Below, in pieces: positions 34,469-44,351 of a stretch of DNA of 64,000 nt; position 1 is the stretch's first letter; the number at the start of each line of letters is the position of its first letter. The translations under genes and the position numbers were made by a program. The DNA is from Panicum virgatum. Its lineage: Eukaryota > Streptophyta > Magnoliopsida > Poales > Poaceae. The notes beneath the pieces are model-generated. The model searched no databases and was not told the DNA's origin. It saw only the letters and a program-made list of their open reading frames with translations. The stretch covers positions 26,502,001 through 26,566,000 of the forward strand of contig NC_053145.1 of the NCBI RefSeq assembly GCF_016808335.1, written 5' to 3'.

Positions 34469-35187
34469 CTCCACCTGCGCCATCTCCTCAGCGGTTGGCG
34501 GCTCCTCCCAGCATGCCTTGTACTCCGGCGCGTGGCCAGAGCGCGCCGGGAGGCAGGGCGCTGGGTTCGACACTATGAACCATTCCCGCGCCCACCCCTT
34601 GTTTGTGTCGCGGAGCTCGAAGTCGGGGTAGACGCTCCCTTGGCGCAGTGAGAAGGCGGCCCCACCCATAACATTCCGGCGAATATTGGACGGGTGCCCC
34701 TTAAGACGGTACAGAGCCTGCCACAAGTTGAAGTGGGGGGCGAACCCCAAATACCCCTCGTAGTGGTGGATGGAGATGGCGATTTGTGCGATCGAATTGG
34801 GCTTGAGATGTGTTACCTCGAGCCCGTAGAAATGAAAAAGCCCGCGGAAGAAGGCCCCCACGGGCAGCGCGAAGCTCTTCTCGTAGAAGGACTTGAACAA
34901 GACCGACTAGTCCATGTCCTCTGATGGGAACTCCTCCCCGAAGCAGCACCGCCACCCGGAGATCTACTTCTCTGGGAGGATGTCACGCTCCACCATGTCC
35001 TGGATGTTGCTCTCTTGGAGCATGCACTTCTGCCACGACGATGAGGGCGACGGAGCATCTCTGGTGCACCCCGAGGTCGAAGACGAGGAAGCAGCAGGGG
35101 TGGCGGCAATGGCGATGGCGGCGAGGCTCGGGAAAGGGGTGGAAATCGCGAGAAGCAAGAAAGCCGAGAGCTCTGGAAGCTAGCCAA
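34469..35187 (-). pseudogene. Antisense gene fragment, 'putative gypsy type transposon' family
   Basis: GC-rich relative of the domain in the gene at 29466-32374. The minus-strand frame reads KSFYEKSFALPVGAFFRGL, FHFYGLEVTHLKPNSIAQIAI, HYEGYLGFAPHFNLWQALYRL and NKGWAREWF. It is truncated at 34469 by LTR copy C in the middle of the coding sequence. Two TAG stops lie before FKSFYEK, and the likely start at 35187 is TTG where ATG would be expected. It belongs to an older element whose tail follows to the right. Confidence 0.7.
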
Positions 35188-35456
35188 GTCGGCAAGGCGG
35201 CAGAAAACTCTGGAGCTCTCGGGAATAGGGTGGCTGCTCCGCGCAACCTCCCTTGTTTAAATATCGGAGGCTGCATAATGGCCGAATCTGATCAGGCCGG
35301 GTATCTTGCGGCGGACAGAGTAGGGAAAACGGAAACTTTCTTTTTACCATTGCCTCTGACACCCCTCTCCTCTGTCAGGCGCGCCAGATCCGCGTGAGGT
35401 GATAACGGTTTCATTTTTTACCGTAACGGGAATATGCTTTGAATATTCCTGATACG

Positions 35457-36070
35457 ACCCGGTGTGTCTCCATGACCCAGCTAGGGCCTCAGGGCCCGGA
35501 CGCCGCGACTACTCAGCACGTCTCCGTGACTCCGCCAGTGACCCTGCTCGGGGGCTAGGCGCCATCTACGACCCGGCGTGTCTCCGTGACCCAGCCAGGA
35601 CCTCAGGGCCCAGACACTACGACTACTCGGCACGTCTCCGTGACTCCTCTAGTGACCCTGCTTGAGGGCTGGGCGCCATCTACGACCCGGCGTGTCTCCG
35701 TGACCCAGCCAGGGTCTCAGGGCCCGGATGCCGCGACTACTCGGCGCGTCTTCGTGACTCCGCCAGGGACCCTGCTCGGGGGCTGTGTGCCATCTACGAC
35801 CCGGTGTGTCTCCATGACCCAGCCAGGGCCTTAGGGCCCAGACGCCGTGACTACTCGGCGCGTCTCCGAGACTCCGACGGCAACCCTGCACGGGGGCTGG
35901 GTGCCATCGATGACCCGATGTGTCTCTGTGACCCAGCCAGGGCCTCAGGGATCGGACACCGCGACTACTCAGCGCTTCTCCATGACTCCGCCAGCGACCC
36001 TGCTCGGGGGCTGGGCGCCATCTATGACCCGGTGTGTCCCAGTGACCCGGCCGAGGCCTTAGGGCCCGAA
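35457..36070 (+). repeat. Tandem repeat, 114 bp unit, five full copies plus a partial
   Basis: The ACCCGG(C/T)GTGTCTC phrase recurs at 35457, 35571, 35685, 35799, 35913 and 36027, exactly 114 bp apart each time. Units share GACCCAGCCAGGGCCTCAGGGCC, GCGACTACTCGGC and CCCTGCTCGGGGGCTGGGCGCC, with 10-15% differences by eye. Because 114 is a multiple of three, long open frames run through it; I do not read them as genes. Confidence 0.9.
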
Positions 36071-36299
36071 AGCTGCAATCGCTTGGTATGTCTCAGTGAC
36101 TTGAACCCGGGCTTTAGGGTCAGGGAACCAAGTTGGATTCAAACGCAATAGCTGCCTCGAGGTAGCTAAGAGCCAATATCTTCAGGGAGTTGGCATAACG
36201 AAAACAATCATCAAGGGCTCAGGCTCTTGGATCATCAGGAGTCAGGGATCATTCCTTTGACCCTCGAAATGCTTCTCCGAAACCTTCCGAAGGTCGGGG

Positions 36300-36733
36300 G
36301 CTACACCCAACGGGTGTGCCTAGGGGCGCATCCTGTTCTGGATCTACAGCAAGTATGGATATTTGCAAAGAGCACCGCAAGACCTCGACAAGATTCAACT
36401 CGGCCCTCCAGCGCTCGGAGGCTTGACAGAGGTAGATCTATGTATGTCCCTGCCGAGTGGGATCCCCGAACCCGGGAGACTACCCTGCTTGGTGACTCGG
36501 CTACAACTACTCAGCGTGCATGGACTCGGCTGTGCGCAGAAAGGATCTTCAGTAGATCAGGATGAGAGGCTCCAGCTAGAAGCCCGAATATCTAGGGATC
36601 TTAACCAACCTCCTTCCTTGTAAAAAAACCCGAGCATACTTTCCTTGTACCCCTACGCCTCCTAGCTTATATAAAGGAGACGTAGGAAGACCCATAGAGA
36701 GACTTCTTCTTCGCAGCATTCCACTAACCCTAA
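36300..36733 (+). repeat. LTR of the older element, left part
   Basis: It contains a TATA box (CTTATATAAAGGAG, near 36663) and a leader-like end (CAGCATTCCACTAACCCTAA), interrupted by the insertion at 36734. The exact LTR start is uncertain; the purine-rich GGTCGGGGGCTACACC near 36292 probably precedes it. Confidence 0.45.
36729..36733. repeat. Target site duplication CCTAA (left)
   Basis: Five bases identical to 41253-41257, flanking the TG...CA ends of the inserted element. Confidence 0.85.
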
Positions 36734-37538
36734 TGATGTAGACGCGGCCCGAACTTCCGAGAGGTAGAGGTAAATTCGATTGGTGGAGTGTGTGATGTTG
36801 GCGATTCGTCTTCTAATCAGCACGATTCGAAGTCAAGCAACCGTTACACCACTACTCCGTTGGTTATCAACTAAGCACAACTTGATTGACCTCGCCGAGA
36901 AGGCTTTTCCTGCAAGCGAATCGAAGAACACAAGCAAGAAGATGTAAACACGCAATCTGATATTGCAAATATGAATGAAGCGAATCAAAGAGTGGTTTGA
37001 GAACTCGATTCCAAAGGACTAATCGACACAGTGGAGGAGATCAAGAACGGGGGCCCTGGATCACTGTAAAAGGACTTGTCGCCACAGTTACAACGAATCA
37101 ATCTCTGTTTCTCGAAGGAAAACACAAGAACTAAACAAAACCCAAGTCTAAATGGTGGTGGCTACTGAGTTTAAAGGATAAGGGGGTGTCCTAGGGTTGG
37201 GGGTGACTAGGGGGGCACCCACAACTTGGGCTTAAGGCCCGACACGATACAAAGCCTAAAAAAGGCCCAAAACAGGTGTCACAGCACCTTCCCGTGGTCA
37301 CACAGAATGATCCTCGAGGCTTCTGGAGTTGGGACCAGAACCAAAAGAAGCATCTCGTCGTCACGATTTCAATGCATCCAAGATCACCTCATTCCAACTC
37401 TGTATGAGGGAGATATCGCCGAAACCGCGCAGGGGTGTTGGCTGAATCCGAGATGAACGTGAAAACCGAGTTGGAGTCGACTTGTAACTTGGAGATGAGG
37501 CCGGTTCGTGTATGTCCAGCGTGGCGATGTCCTCATCA
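36734..37538 (-). repeat. 3' LTR of the minus-strand gypsy element
   Basis: In plus orientation it starts TGATGTAGACGCGG and ends CCTCATCA; on the minus strand it starts TGATGAGG and ends CTACATCA. It encodes the last about 60 residues of the gag-protease frame that reads into it from the interior. Confidence 0.9.
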
Positions 37539-38662
37539 TCCTCCCCTTCTTGAATTGGAGTCATCCTCATCTCCATCCCAGCATCAAATTCCTGCAAAAG
37601 GTTAGTGACAACATGATACAAAATATGTGGCATAGGATCATTGTTAATAAAACACATATCCCGACAAAGCATTGTATAATAAGGTGCATCAGAGTTATCA
37701 CATAACACAGCAGCAGAAGATGTAGTAGCAATATAAACACCATCCTTCAATTTAATTCTATTAGTTTGAGCATCACAAGAGTCATTACTAGGAGGTGTTT
37801 TCTTATCATTTGCAGCAAACTCATTAAAATGTTTCCTAATATCAGCTGGTGATAAAGGAAGCAAAGTAATCTTTTTGTTCTTATGCATGAAAGTGTATGT
37901 ATTAGTTCTACCATGGTGTGCAACATCATTATTAAATTCCCATGGTCGTCCTAACAACAATGAAGATGATTGCATAGGTACAACATCAAAATCAGCATAG
38001 TCATGATAAAAACCAACCGAAAAGTGTATGCGTGCTGATTTAGTTAGCTTAGTCTTACCACTAGTGCTGAACCATTCAAGGTAGTAAGGCTGAGGAATAG
38101 AATGAGTGGGCAAACCAAACCTCTTGATCAAATCTAAACTCACCAAGTTGTTGCAACTCCCGCTATCAATTACGGTGAGAACACGGCAATCCTTAACTTG
38201 GAGAAACATGTGGAACAAATTCTTGCGTTGGATTTTCTCCTCGTCATCATGTTCCACTTTAGAAGTCAGCACACGCTGCACAAGAAGACTAGGAAGGTCC
38301 TTTATCGCAGCCGCAGAATCAATTGCCTCACACTCGTCCTCCGAATCTGCAACAAAGTTAGCTGCAAGAACCAATTCATCCTCAACATCACTAGCACTTA
38401 CATATCCATTACCATCAGGTGCAGTGATGAAAGCTCGAGTACTTGGACAATACTTCATGACATGTCCCATTCCCTTGCAGCGGTGGCACACGATGTTTGT
38501 AGATGATCTACTCGAAGACCCCCTTTCAAGCGTAGCATGCTTCTTGTGTTGTTGGGCCTGCACAGTAGACACATTACTTACCTCAGAAGCTGGCGCAGGA
38601 GCTGGTGGTGTTGCTGGTGGTGTTGCTGGTGGCTTAGCAACAGGCGCCTTAGGCTTCTCCAC
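37361..38662 (-). CDS. gag zinc knuckle and protease of the non-autonomous gypsy element
   Basis: 433 residues from the ATG at 38662. A Pro/Ala-rich linker is followed by one CCHC knuckle (CHRCKGMGHVMKYC, about residues 59-72) and a retropepsin region with VIDSGSCNNLVS (active DSG, about 163) and SSSLLLGRPW (about 232), typical of plant Ty3/gypsy protease. RT should follow; instead the frame crosses the polypurine tract and ends inside the LTR, about 60 residues later. The frame is intact. It is probably preceded by the capsid part at 38742-39443, from which it is separated by frame changes. I treat it as a transposon protein, possibly untranslated because of those breaks. Confidence 0.75.
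   Translation of the reverse strand: MEKPKAPVAKPPATPPATPPAPAPASEVSNVSTVQAQQHKKHATLERGSSSRSSTNIVCHRCKGMGHVMKYCPSTRAFITAPDGNGYVSASDVEDELVLAANFVADSEDECEAIDSAAAIKDLPSLLVQRVLTSKVEHDDEEKIQRKNLFHMFLQVKDCRVLTVIDSGSCNNLVSLDLIKRFGLPTHSIPQPYYLEWFSTSGKTKLTKSARIHFSVGFYHDYADFDVVPMQSSSLLLGRPWEFNNDVAHHGRTNTYTFMHKNKKITLLPLSPADIRKHFNEFAANDKKTPPSNDSCDAQTNRIKLKDGVYIATTSSAAVLCDNSDAPYYTMLCRDMCFINNDPMPHILYHVVTNLLQEFDAGMEMRMTPIQEGEDDEDIATLDIHEPASSPSYKSTPTRFSRSSRIQPTPLRGFGDISLIQSWNEVILDALKS
37539..37550 (-). promoter_or_regulatory. Polypurine tract of the minus-strand element
   Basis: The minus strand reads AGAAGGGGAGGA directly before the LTR start TGATGAGG. Confidence 0.7.
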
Positions 38663-38741
38663 GTCGGAACGCTGCTGAAACGATCTCCCAGTGTTGGACC
38701 TGAAAGAATGTTGGACAATGCGGCGTCCCGTACTTCCCGTT

Positions 38742-39443
38742 CTACCTTAAGAGCAAGATGGTACGATTGGGAAAACAAGTCCATTCTTTGTAATCAAGAA
38801 TATACTGTATATCAAGATTTAAACCACCAAAGAACCTAGCACTAGTATCATCATCATCCTCATGAATACCACAACATGCTAGACCAATAAGCAATTCCTG
38901 ATAATATTCCTCTACTCCTTTATCACCTTGTTTTAAATTTTGCAATTTTAAACGTAGATCGCACTGGTAATAAGGAGGAACAAAATGAGACTTCATGCGT
39001 TGTTTCAAAATAGGCCAAGTTTGAGGCACAGCAGCAGCATTACCAGCATTGCAAAGATCATTCCACCAAAACAAAGCAAAACTAGTAAATTCACTAGTAG
39101 CAAGTCTGACTCTATGCTCAGCAGGAACCAAATGAGAATTAAACTTTTGTTCAACAATGAGTTCCCAATCTAAATAAGCCTCAGGATCAGCAGTACCAGC
39201 AAAAGGAATCATGGTAAATTTAGTTTTAGCAAAAGAATCATTGTTACCATGATTATGATTACCACCAATACCTTGATGATTGCGCCGAAGACGGTACGCA
39301 TCACGATCCTCATCATCATCAAGGACGGCATCCTCATCCTCGTCCTCATCACCATCAGGAGGGTGGCGTCGGTGTCGCTGTCGAGGGGGATGTTGTTCAA
39401 TATGCTCAAGGCGTGTGACAACTCCATTGATACTGCGCATCAT
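38742..39443 (-). pseudogene. gag capsid region of the non-autonomous element, frameshifted
   Basis: The frame is open upstream of the listed ATG (39443) to about 39540. It encodes an acidic DEDED stretch, then the gag capsid signature: FAGTADPEAYLDWE, FALFWWNDLC, WPILKQRMKSHFVPPYY and GVEEYYQELL. Near 38790 the frame shifts: the expected continuation (MDLFSQSYHLALKVERE) is in another frame. A second shift near 38690 is needed to reach the zinc-knuckle frame. It is therefore split from the protease. Confidence 0.75.
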
Positions 39444-39540
39444 CTCATTGAACTTCCCGTCGATGTAGGTGCGATGGTCATCAACAAGTTTCTTAAGTTC
39501 ATCCTTGGAGACGCACTTGTTTTTAATTTTTTCCGCGAAA

Positions 39541-40435
39541 AACCTCCAGGACTAGTAGGAATCAGGATTTCTTTTTTTTTTCAACTATCTTTTTATATAT
39601 TTTTCTCCGAACAGATGTAACACAAGCTCCAACCACAAAAATTTGCACCTTAAACAGAGGTGGGATGTGACCTACAGAAAATCAGGAGCGTTTCTAAAAA
39701 ACTGGAAAATCACTTGGTAGCCTCAAAACTCTTTCTTCCCGATTTTTTTTGAATTTTTTGAGATCAGCTCCAAATGGAAAAGTAGTTTTATCGTATGTAT
39801 AGAATTTTGTCTTCTCTCTGCTGTAAAAAATTGAGCCAAAATGGAGCACCGAGCGAAAAGTTATGCCTGTTTTACCGAAGGTAACTCAAGTTACGTGTTT
39901 CCAATGGCACAACTCGGTAGATTGGCCGGCGGCGGTTAGGGCAAAGCTTCCCTATCCCCGGCACACAAAGCGACTGAGCAAAGCGTCTCAGCTAGTGCAA
40001 AGTATCCCTGGTATATGCAGCAATAGATATCGCCAGATGAAATCAAGAAAGGCTGCGATGCAAGGCGAAAAAAACAAGGCGGTTTGCAACCTATCTAGGG
40101 CTGGTGCGGCGAGAGTTCACGCAAGGCGGCTAGTGAGGGCAAGTCGAGTAATGGGGTGGATCGACTTGTTGTTTGGGTAAAAGTGGATGGGATAGCAGCG
40201 GAAACAAACAAACTACAACGGGCGATTGAACTACGACTACGAACACACTAAACCAGCAACAAGACTCGACCACGGACACAAACTCAACAAAGCGAATCTA
40301 AAACAAAATTGCAAAGGCTAAAATAGTTCTAGGACAATGATATTTTTTTGTAGGGTTTTTGTGGACTCTAGGACAGTGACACGAAACAAATCTAAAGGGA
40401 AAAACGAAGGGTAATACCTCACGGGAAACCTGAAA
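39541..40435 (-). other. Leader region of the minus-strand element
   Basis: About 900 bp between the primer site and gag, with no recognisable gene. It probably holds the untranslated leader and packaging signals of the element. Confidence 0.5.
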
Positions 40436-40445
40436 TCTGATACCA
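40436..40445 (-). promoter_or_regulatory. Primer binding site, tRNA-Met type
   Basis: The minus strand reads TGGTATCAGA two bases after the LTR end, matching the Met-type primer site used by many plant LTR elements. Confidence 0.75.
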
Positions 40446-40447
40446 CT

Positions 40448-41252
40448 TGATGTAGACGCGGCCCGAACTTCCGAGAGGTAGAGGTAAATTCGATTGGTGG
40501 AGTGTGTGACGTTAGCGATCCGGCTTCTAATCAGCACGATTCGAAGTCAAGCAACCGTTATACCACTGCTCTGTTGGTTATCAACCAAGCACAACTTGAT
40601 TGACCTCGCCGAGAAGGCTTTTCCTGCAAGCGAATCGAAGAACACAAGCAAGAAGATGTAAACACGCAATCTGATATTGCAAATATGAATGAAGCGAATC
40701 AAAGAGTGGTTTGAGAACTCGATTCCAAAGGACTAATCGACACAGTGGAGGAGATCAAGAACGGGGGCCCTGGATCACTGTAAAAGGACTTGTCGCCACA
40801 GTTACAACGAATCAATCTCTGTTTCTCGAAGGAAAACACAAGAACTAAACAAAACCCAAGTCTAAATGGCGACGGCTACTGAGTTTAAAGGAGAAGGGGG
40901 CGTCCTATGGTTGGGGGCGACCAGGGGGGCACCCACAACTTGGGCTTAAGGCCCGACGCGATACAAAGCCTGAAAAAGGCCCAAAATGGGTGTCGCAGCA
41001 CATTCCCATGGTCACACAGAATGATCTACGAGGCTTCTGGAGCTGGGACCAGAACCAAAAGAAGCGTCTCATCGTCACGATTCCAACGCATTCAAGATCA
41101 CCTCATTCCGACTCCGTATGAGGGAGATATCGTCGAAACCGTGCAAGGGTGTTGGCTGAATCCGAGATGAACGTGAAAACCGAGTTGGAGTCGACTTATA
41201 ACTTGGAGATGAGGCCGGTTCGTGCATGTCCAGCATGGCGATGTCCTCATCA
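40448..41252 (-). repeat. 5' LTR of the minus-strand gypsy element
   Basis: Same 805 bp and same ends as 36734-37538. It is 5' in the element's own orientation because the primer site adjoins it. Confidence 0.9.
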
Positions 41253-41257
41253 CCTAA
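41253..41257. repeat. Target site duplication CCTAA (right)
   Basis: Partner of 36729-36733. After it the older LTR sequence resumes. Confidence 0.85.
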
Positions 41258-41423
41258 TACAACCCCAAACACAGGACGTAGGCTATTAAGCACATCGCGG
41301 CCTGAACCTGTCTAAGTCTCTGCGTCTTCGTGTTACCATCGAGCTCTTGGTCCTAAGATCCCCGTCCTGAAACTCTACCGCCGGGTACACCCCTGGTGGA
41401 CTGGCTGGAATAACAATCCAACA
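41258..41423 (+). repeat. LTR of the older element, right part
   Basis: It continues the LTR broken at 36733: GGACGTAGGCTATTAAGCAC, CGCGGCCTGAACCTGTCTAAG, and an end near GGAATAACAATCCAACA. The form of the CGGCCTGAACCTGTCTAA block is shared by several LTR families in this window. Confidence 0.55.
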
Positions 41424-41808
41424 GATACCCTTAGCAGTAGGATTGTAGGTAGGGATCGACTAGCTCTGAAACTCGATGGTGCAAAGAATACAAGGATTTA
41501 GACAGGTTCGAGCCACAAGATGCTTAATATCCTACGTCTTGTGTGGTTGCTTGTATTACCTTGGGTGTTGATTTGTTTTGAGGGTGTCCCTGCAAGTCCT
41601 TATATATCCGAAGGGACAGGGTTACATGGAAAATCCTAACCGATTACAGTTGGAGTCCTACTACAACATAGTCGGGTAGTTTCCTTGTATAACAGCTAGT
41701 TCTACGCCTATTTGGGTAGTTACAAGAGAGGTATGGTACATCCGTGCGTTATCCCTTACTCTAGAACATTCTATGCCTATGAGCAGTCCCGCTGCTCCGG
41801 GTCTGACA
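41424..41808 (-). repeat. LTR fragment, TGTCAGACC family (copy D)
   Basis: Minus strand: starts TGTCAGACCCGGAGC at 41808 and runs to the GCTAAGGGTATC segment at 41424. The last about 30 bases, including the ACCGACA end, are missing where it meets the older LTR. A TATATAAGGACT promoter block lies near 41605. Confidence 0.75.
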
Positions 41809-43270
41809 GTGAGGAACATTTCCCCTAAGTTTTCCAACCTAAAAAGGGTGGATTTATGGGATTGAGGGGCGGAGGCCACCGGCGGCTGAGTAGCAAGGGT
41901 TCTCCTAGAGCAGGTGAGGGATAAGAATGGGAAGGGAAGAAGATAATCAGAGCGGTCTCGATTTATAATTCTTATCACGTTAGTGGCGTGACAGATCTAG
42001 CCCCGTAGGCACTATATTGGAGCCGCACCACGGTTTTCCGATGGAGACCGGCTATCGCGCCGGTCAGGACAGCGCGGCCAAATGGACTATGCCACGTGAA
42101 TAAATTTTCACTAGTGATTAGCGCGTGCCCATGCGCGTGAGTAGACAGTATGTAAAAAAATATTCTAATAAAAATATTTTGGAACTGCTAGCAATATATA
42201 TAGCAAATGCGAGTTTCTTTAGAATAATTGCAACTGCAGAAAAATATCCCAGTGCAATATATATAGCAAATTTCGATCTAGAAAATAAAAAGAGTGGGGA
42301 AAACTGTAGGCCAAATAAAAATCATAGTAAAGGAAGCCACCGTCCCAAGGCAAGGCAGATTTCGTAGCCAAGGAAAATAAAGAAGCCAAATCAAGGGCTA
42401 ACAATTCCAAAATGCCAAGTTAGAGAATCAAAGCTGCGGAAAGACGAGAAACGAGGTTGAGCAGGAGAAGGGCAAACACTAGCGGCACGAAAGAAGTAGC
42501 AAACGATTGATGGAGCTCAGCAGCAGAATGCATAAAACAAGGTTTTGAAATACATGGCCCTTAGCACGGAAGCTAGCAACGGGAGGAACAAAAACAAAAA
42601 GTGATGGCAGCTTGTTAAAAAAAGGGAAGGAGAGACAGATTGAGAGTAGCAGCGAAGGGTAGACAGTATCCTAAGCAAACGAAGTACCAGAACTAACCAC
42701 ACAAAAGTTAGTAGCGAGAACCGAAGGAGCAAAAACAGCAAAGCTCGAAGCCAGCAGCGAAAGCAACGGTGAAGAAAGGAACCACAACCAGCGGAGTTAA
42801 CAAACCCAGAAAGCAAGACAGAGGAAGAGTAGGAGGAAAAGAAGAGCAGGAACATGCAGCGGCAGGATTTATCCAAACGCGAGCACGTCCACGAAACAAA
42901 TCGGGACACGTAGGCAGCTCAAGTAGGGCATGTGGCAATTGAAGGCGCCGTATGGTGGTCAACCGACTGACACGGCGAAGCTGCGAAAAATTTAACTGGC
43001 TGCCGTGAGCCACCGCATCCCAGCCAACCTCTCGGCATCGCAGGGCCAGGGATTTTTCCGGTGACGTGGCCGGGCTGGATGGCCGCCTCCTCTGCCCCGA
43101 ATGTAATCGGAGATCAGGTCAATCTATTAAAAGAATTGAGAACAATTGTTATCCATTCTAATCCATTTATTCCTCTCACAAAGTATTTTTTAGATCCACA
43201 TAAAAAATCTTAGTGTTTGACCAAACCCCAAAATATCATTAAAAAAATATTTCTGTCACAAATACCTATT
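41809..43270. other. Non-repetitive intergenic DNA, no gene seen
   Basis: No recognisable protein or RNA gene. A GC-poor stretch (42120-42300) precedes an A/G-rich region (42400-42900). The open frames on either strand have no family features. Confidence 0.4.
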
Positions 43271-43284
43271 TTTTCTCACCAAAT

Positions 43285-43680
43285 CGTCGCGCTTAGGCTT
43301 GCTCCAACCGAGCCCTCTATCCCTCCCCCCACCCCATATCGGGGGAGCTATAGGGGAACCGTTGGAAACTTCCCCCTATAGCTCACTCTATATATGGGGG
43401 GAGTTCCAATTTCCCCCATATATAAAGTGAGTTCTAATTTCCTCTATATTCTAATCACACCATTTCGTCGTGATATTAATCTCGTTTGAGCCCCGTAACA
43501 TGATAATAATACGTATTATGACAATACAAATATTATATGATTTTTTAAATTCAAAAATGATAAAAAATATTTAGTTAATGAGTGATAGTATATAGGGGGA
43601 ATAGACATGGGGAATGGTTGGAGAGAAGGAATTATAGGGAGAGGAATTTTTTGGAGAGTTGTAGTAAAATATAATAAATA
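43285..43680. repeat. Possible MITE or foldback element
   Basis: CTTGCTCCAACC near 43300 and GGTTGGAGAGAAG near 43616 form imperfect inverted ends. Inside are complementary runs such as GGGGGAGCTATAGGGGAA with TTCCCCCTATAGCTC. No target duplication was identified with confidence. Confidence 0.3.
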
Positions 43681-43689
43681 GTATGTTTG

Positions 43690-44315
43690 GAGGAGTTGGA
43701 CGAAGAAATGGTCGGAAATACCCTTACCCGCTTCTGTACCCGCCCGGCCCCGCCTCCTATCTCTCCGCAAAATCAGCCAATCAAACCAATCAAGCTATTC
43801 AATCCCTGCGCGCGCCTCCCAATCTCCCCCTCCCTGCGCGCACGCCTCCTCCCAATCTCCTCCCCCTCCGCAGAGCCCATCCCTCCCGCCGCCACCTCTC
43901 AGCAGCCTCCCCTCCTCTTGCTCCTTGCTCGGGAGGCCGGGTCCCGCTGCCGCTCGCTCGGGGACGCCTCGCCGCCGCTCGTCGTCGCAGATCCGCCGCC
44001 CGCGCCCCGCGCGGGCCTTCGCCGCCTGTCCTCGAGAGCAGGGGAGGCCGGAGCTCGCCCGCGCCGGCCGCGGCGCGGTCTCCAGTCGCCGCGCCGTCCA
44101 CGTGCCGCCGGCCCCCATCCCCGGCCGCCGTCCGCGACGCCGCGACGTCCGCTCACCGCCACTGCGCCGTCCTCGGCATCACTGTTCCGCGCCGTCCGCG
44201 CCGCCGCTTCGTCCGCGGCGTCGGCGTCGTCGCTTCCTCCTCCGCGCCATCCTCAAGGCACCAGCGGCGCCGCAACTTCGCAAAGGAGGAAAGCCTGTGC
44301 CCCAGCCCCGATTTG
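43690..44315 (+). promoter_or_regulatory. GC-rich 5' leader/promoter of the UBC13-type fragment
   Basis: CpG-rich pyrimidine-biased sequence (CTCTCCGC, CCTCCTCCC) runs directly up to the ATG. An A/T-rich TATAATAAATAG at 43668 could serve as a TATA box. The long open frames in several registers (for example 43683-44630) are the usual effect of high GC, not genes. Confidence 0.4.
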
Positions 44316-44351
44316 ATGGCCAACAGCAACCTCCCGCGCCTGATCATCAAG
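44316..44351 (+). pseudogene. First exon of a UBC13-type E2 (UBC35/36-like), orphan
   Basis: ATG at 44316 encodes MANSNLPRLIIK followed directly by a GTGGGT donor. Plant UBC13 homologues (Arabidopsis UBC35/UBC36) begin MANSNLPRRIIK and have, as I recall, an exon end at this Lys, so 11 of 12 residues and the splice position agree. UBC13 makes Lys63-linked ubiquitin chains with a UEV partner. The upstream 600 bp is a GC-rich grass-type 5' leader. I searched by eye to 51500 for the next exon (ETQRLL..., the HPN and catalytic Cys segments) and found none. It is therefore a 5' gene fragment or captured promoter-exon. The Arg-to-Leu change supports decay. Confidence 0.55.

Larger units (their letters stand above)
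36734..41252 (-). mobile_element. Non-autonomous Ty3/gypsy element, complete, CCTAA target duplication
   Basis: Two 805 bp LTRs (36734-37538 and 40448-41252) flank an interior of 2.9 kb. The target duplication CCTAA is perfect at 36729-36733 and 41253-41257. A Met-type primer site lies next to the right LTR and a polypurine tract next to the left LTR, so the element reads on the minus strand. It codes gag and protease only; RT and integrase are absent. The LTRs differ at a few tens of positions by eye, so the insertion is not brand new. Confidence 0.9.
34469..41423 (+). mobile_element. Older Tat-type element tail, split by an inserted gypsy element
   Basis: It includes the antisense gene fragment (34469-35187), a 114 bp tandem repeat (35457-36070), a tail with GGTCGGGGGCTAC near 36290 and an LTR running from about 36300 to 36733. 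After the inserted element (36734-41252) and its target copy CCTAA, the LTR resumes at 41258 (TACAACCCC...) and ends near 41423 with ACAATCCAACA. Left and right halves join sensibly: TATATAAAGGAG promoter, then leader, then LTR end. Confidence 0.6.

Noticed and set aside
35462..36151. Open frames through the 114 bp tandem repeat
   Set aside because: They follow from a repeat length divisible by three and occur in several frames on both strands.
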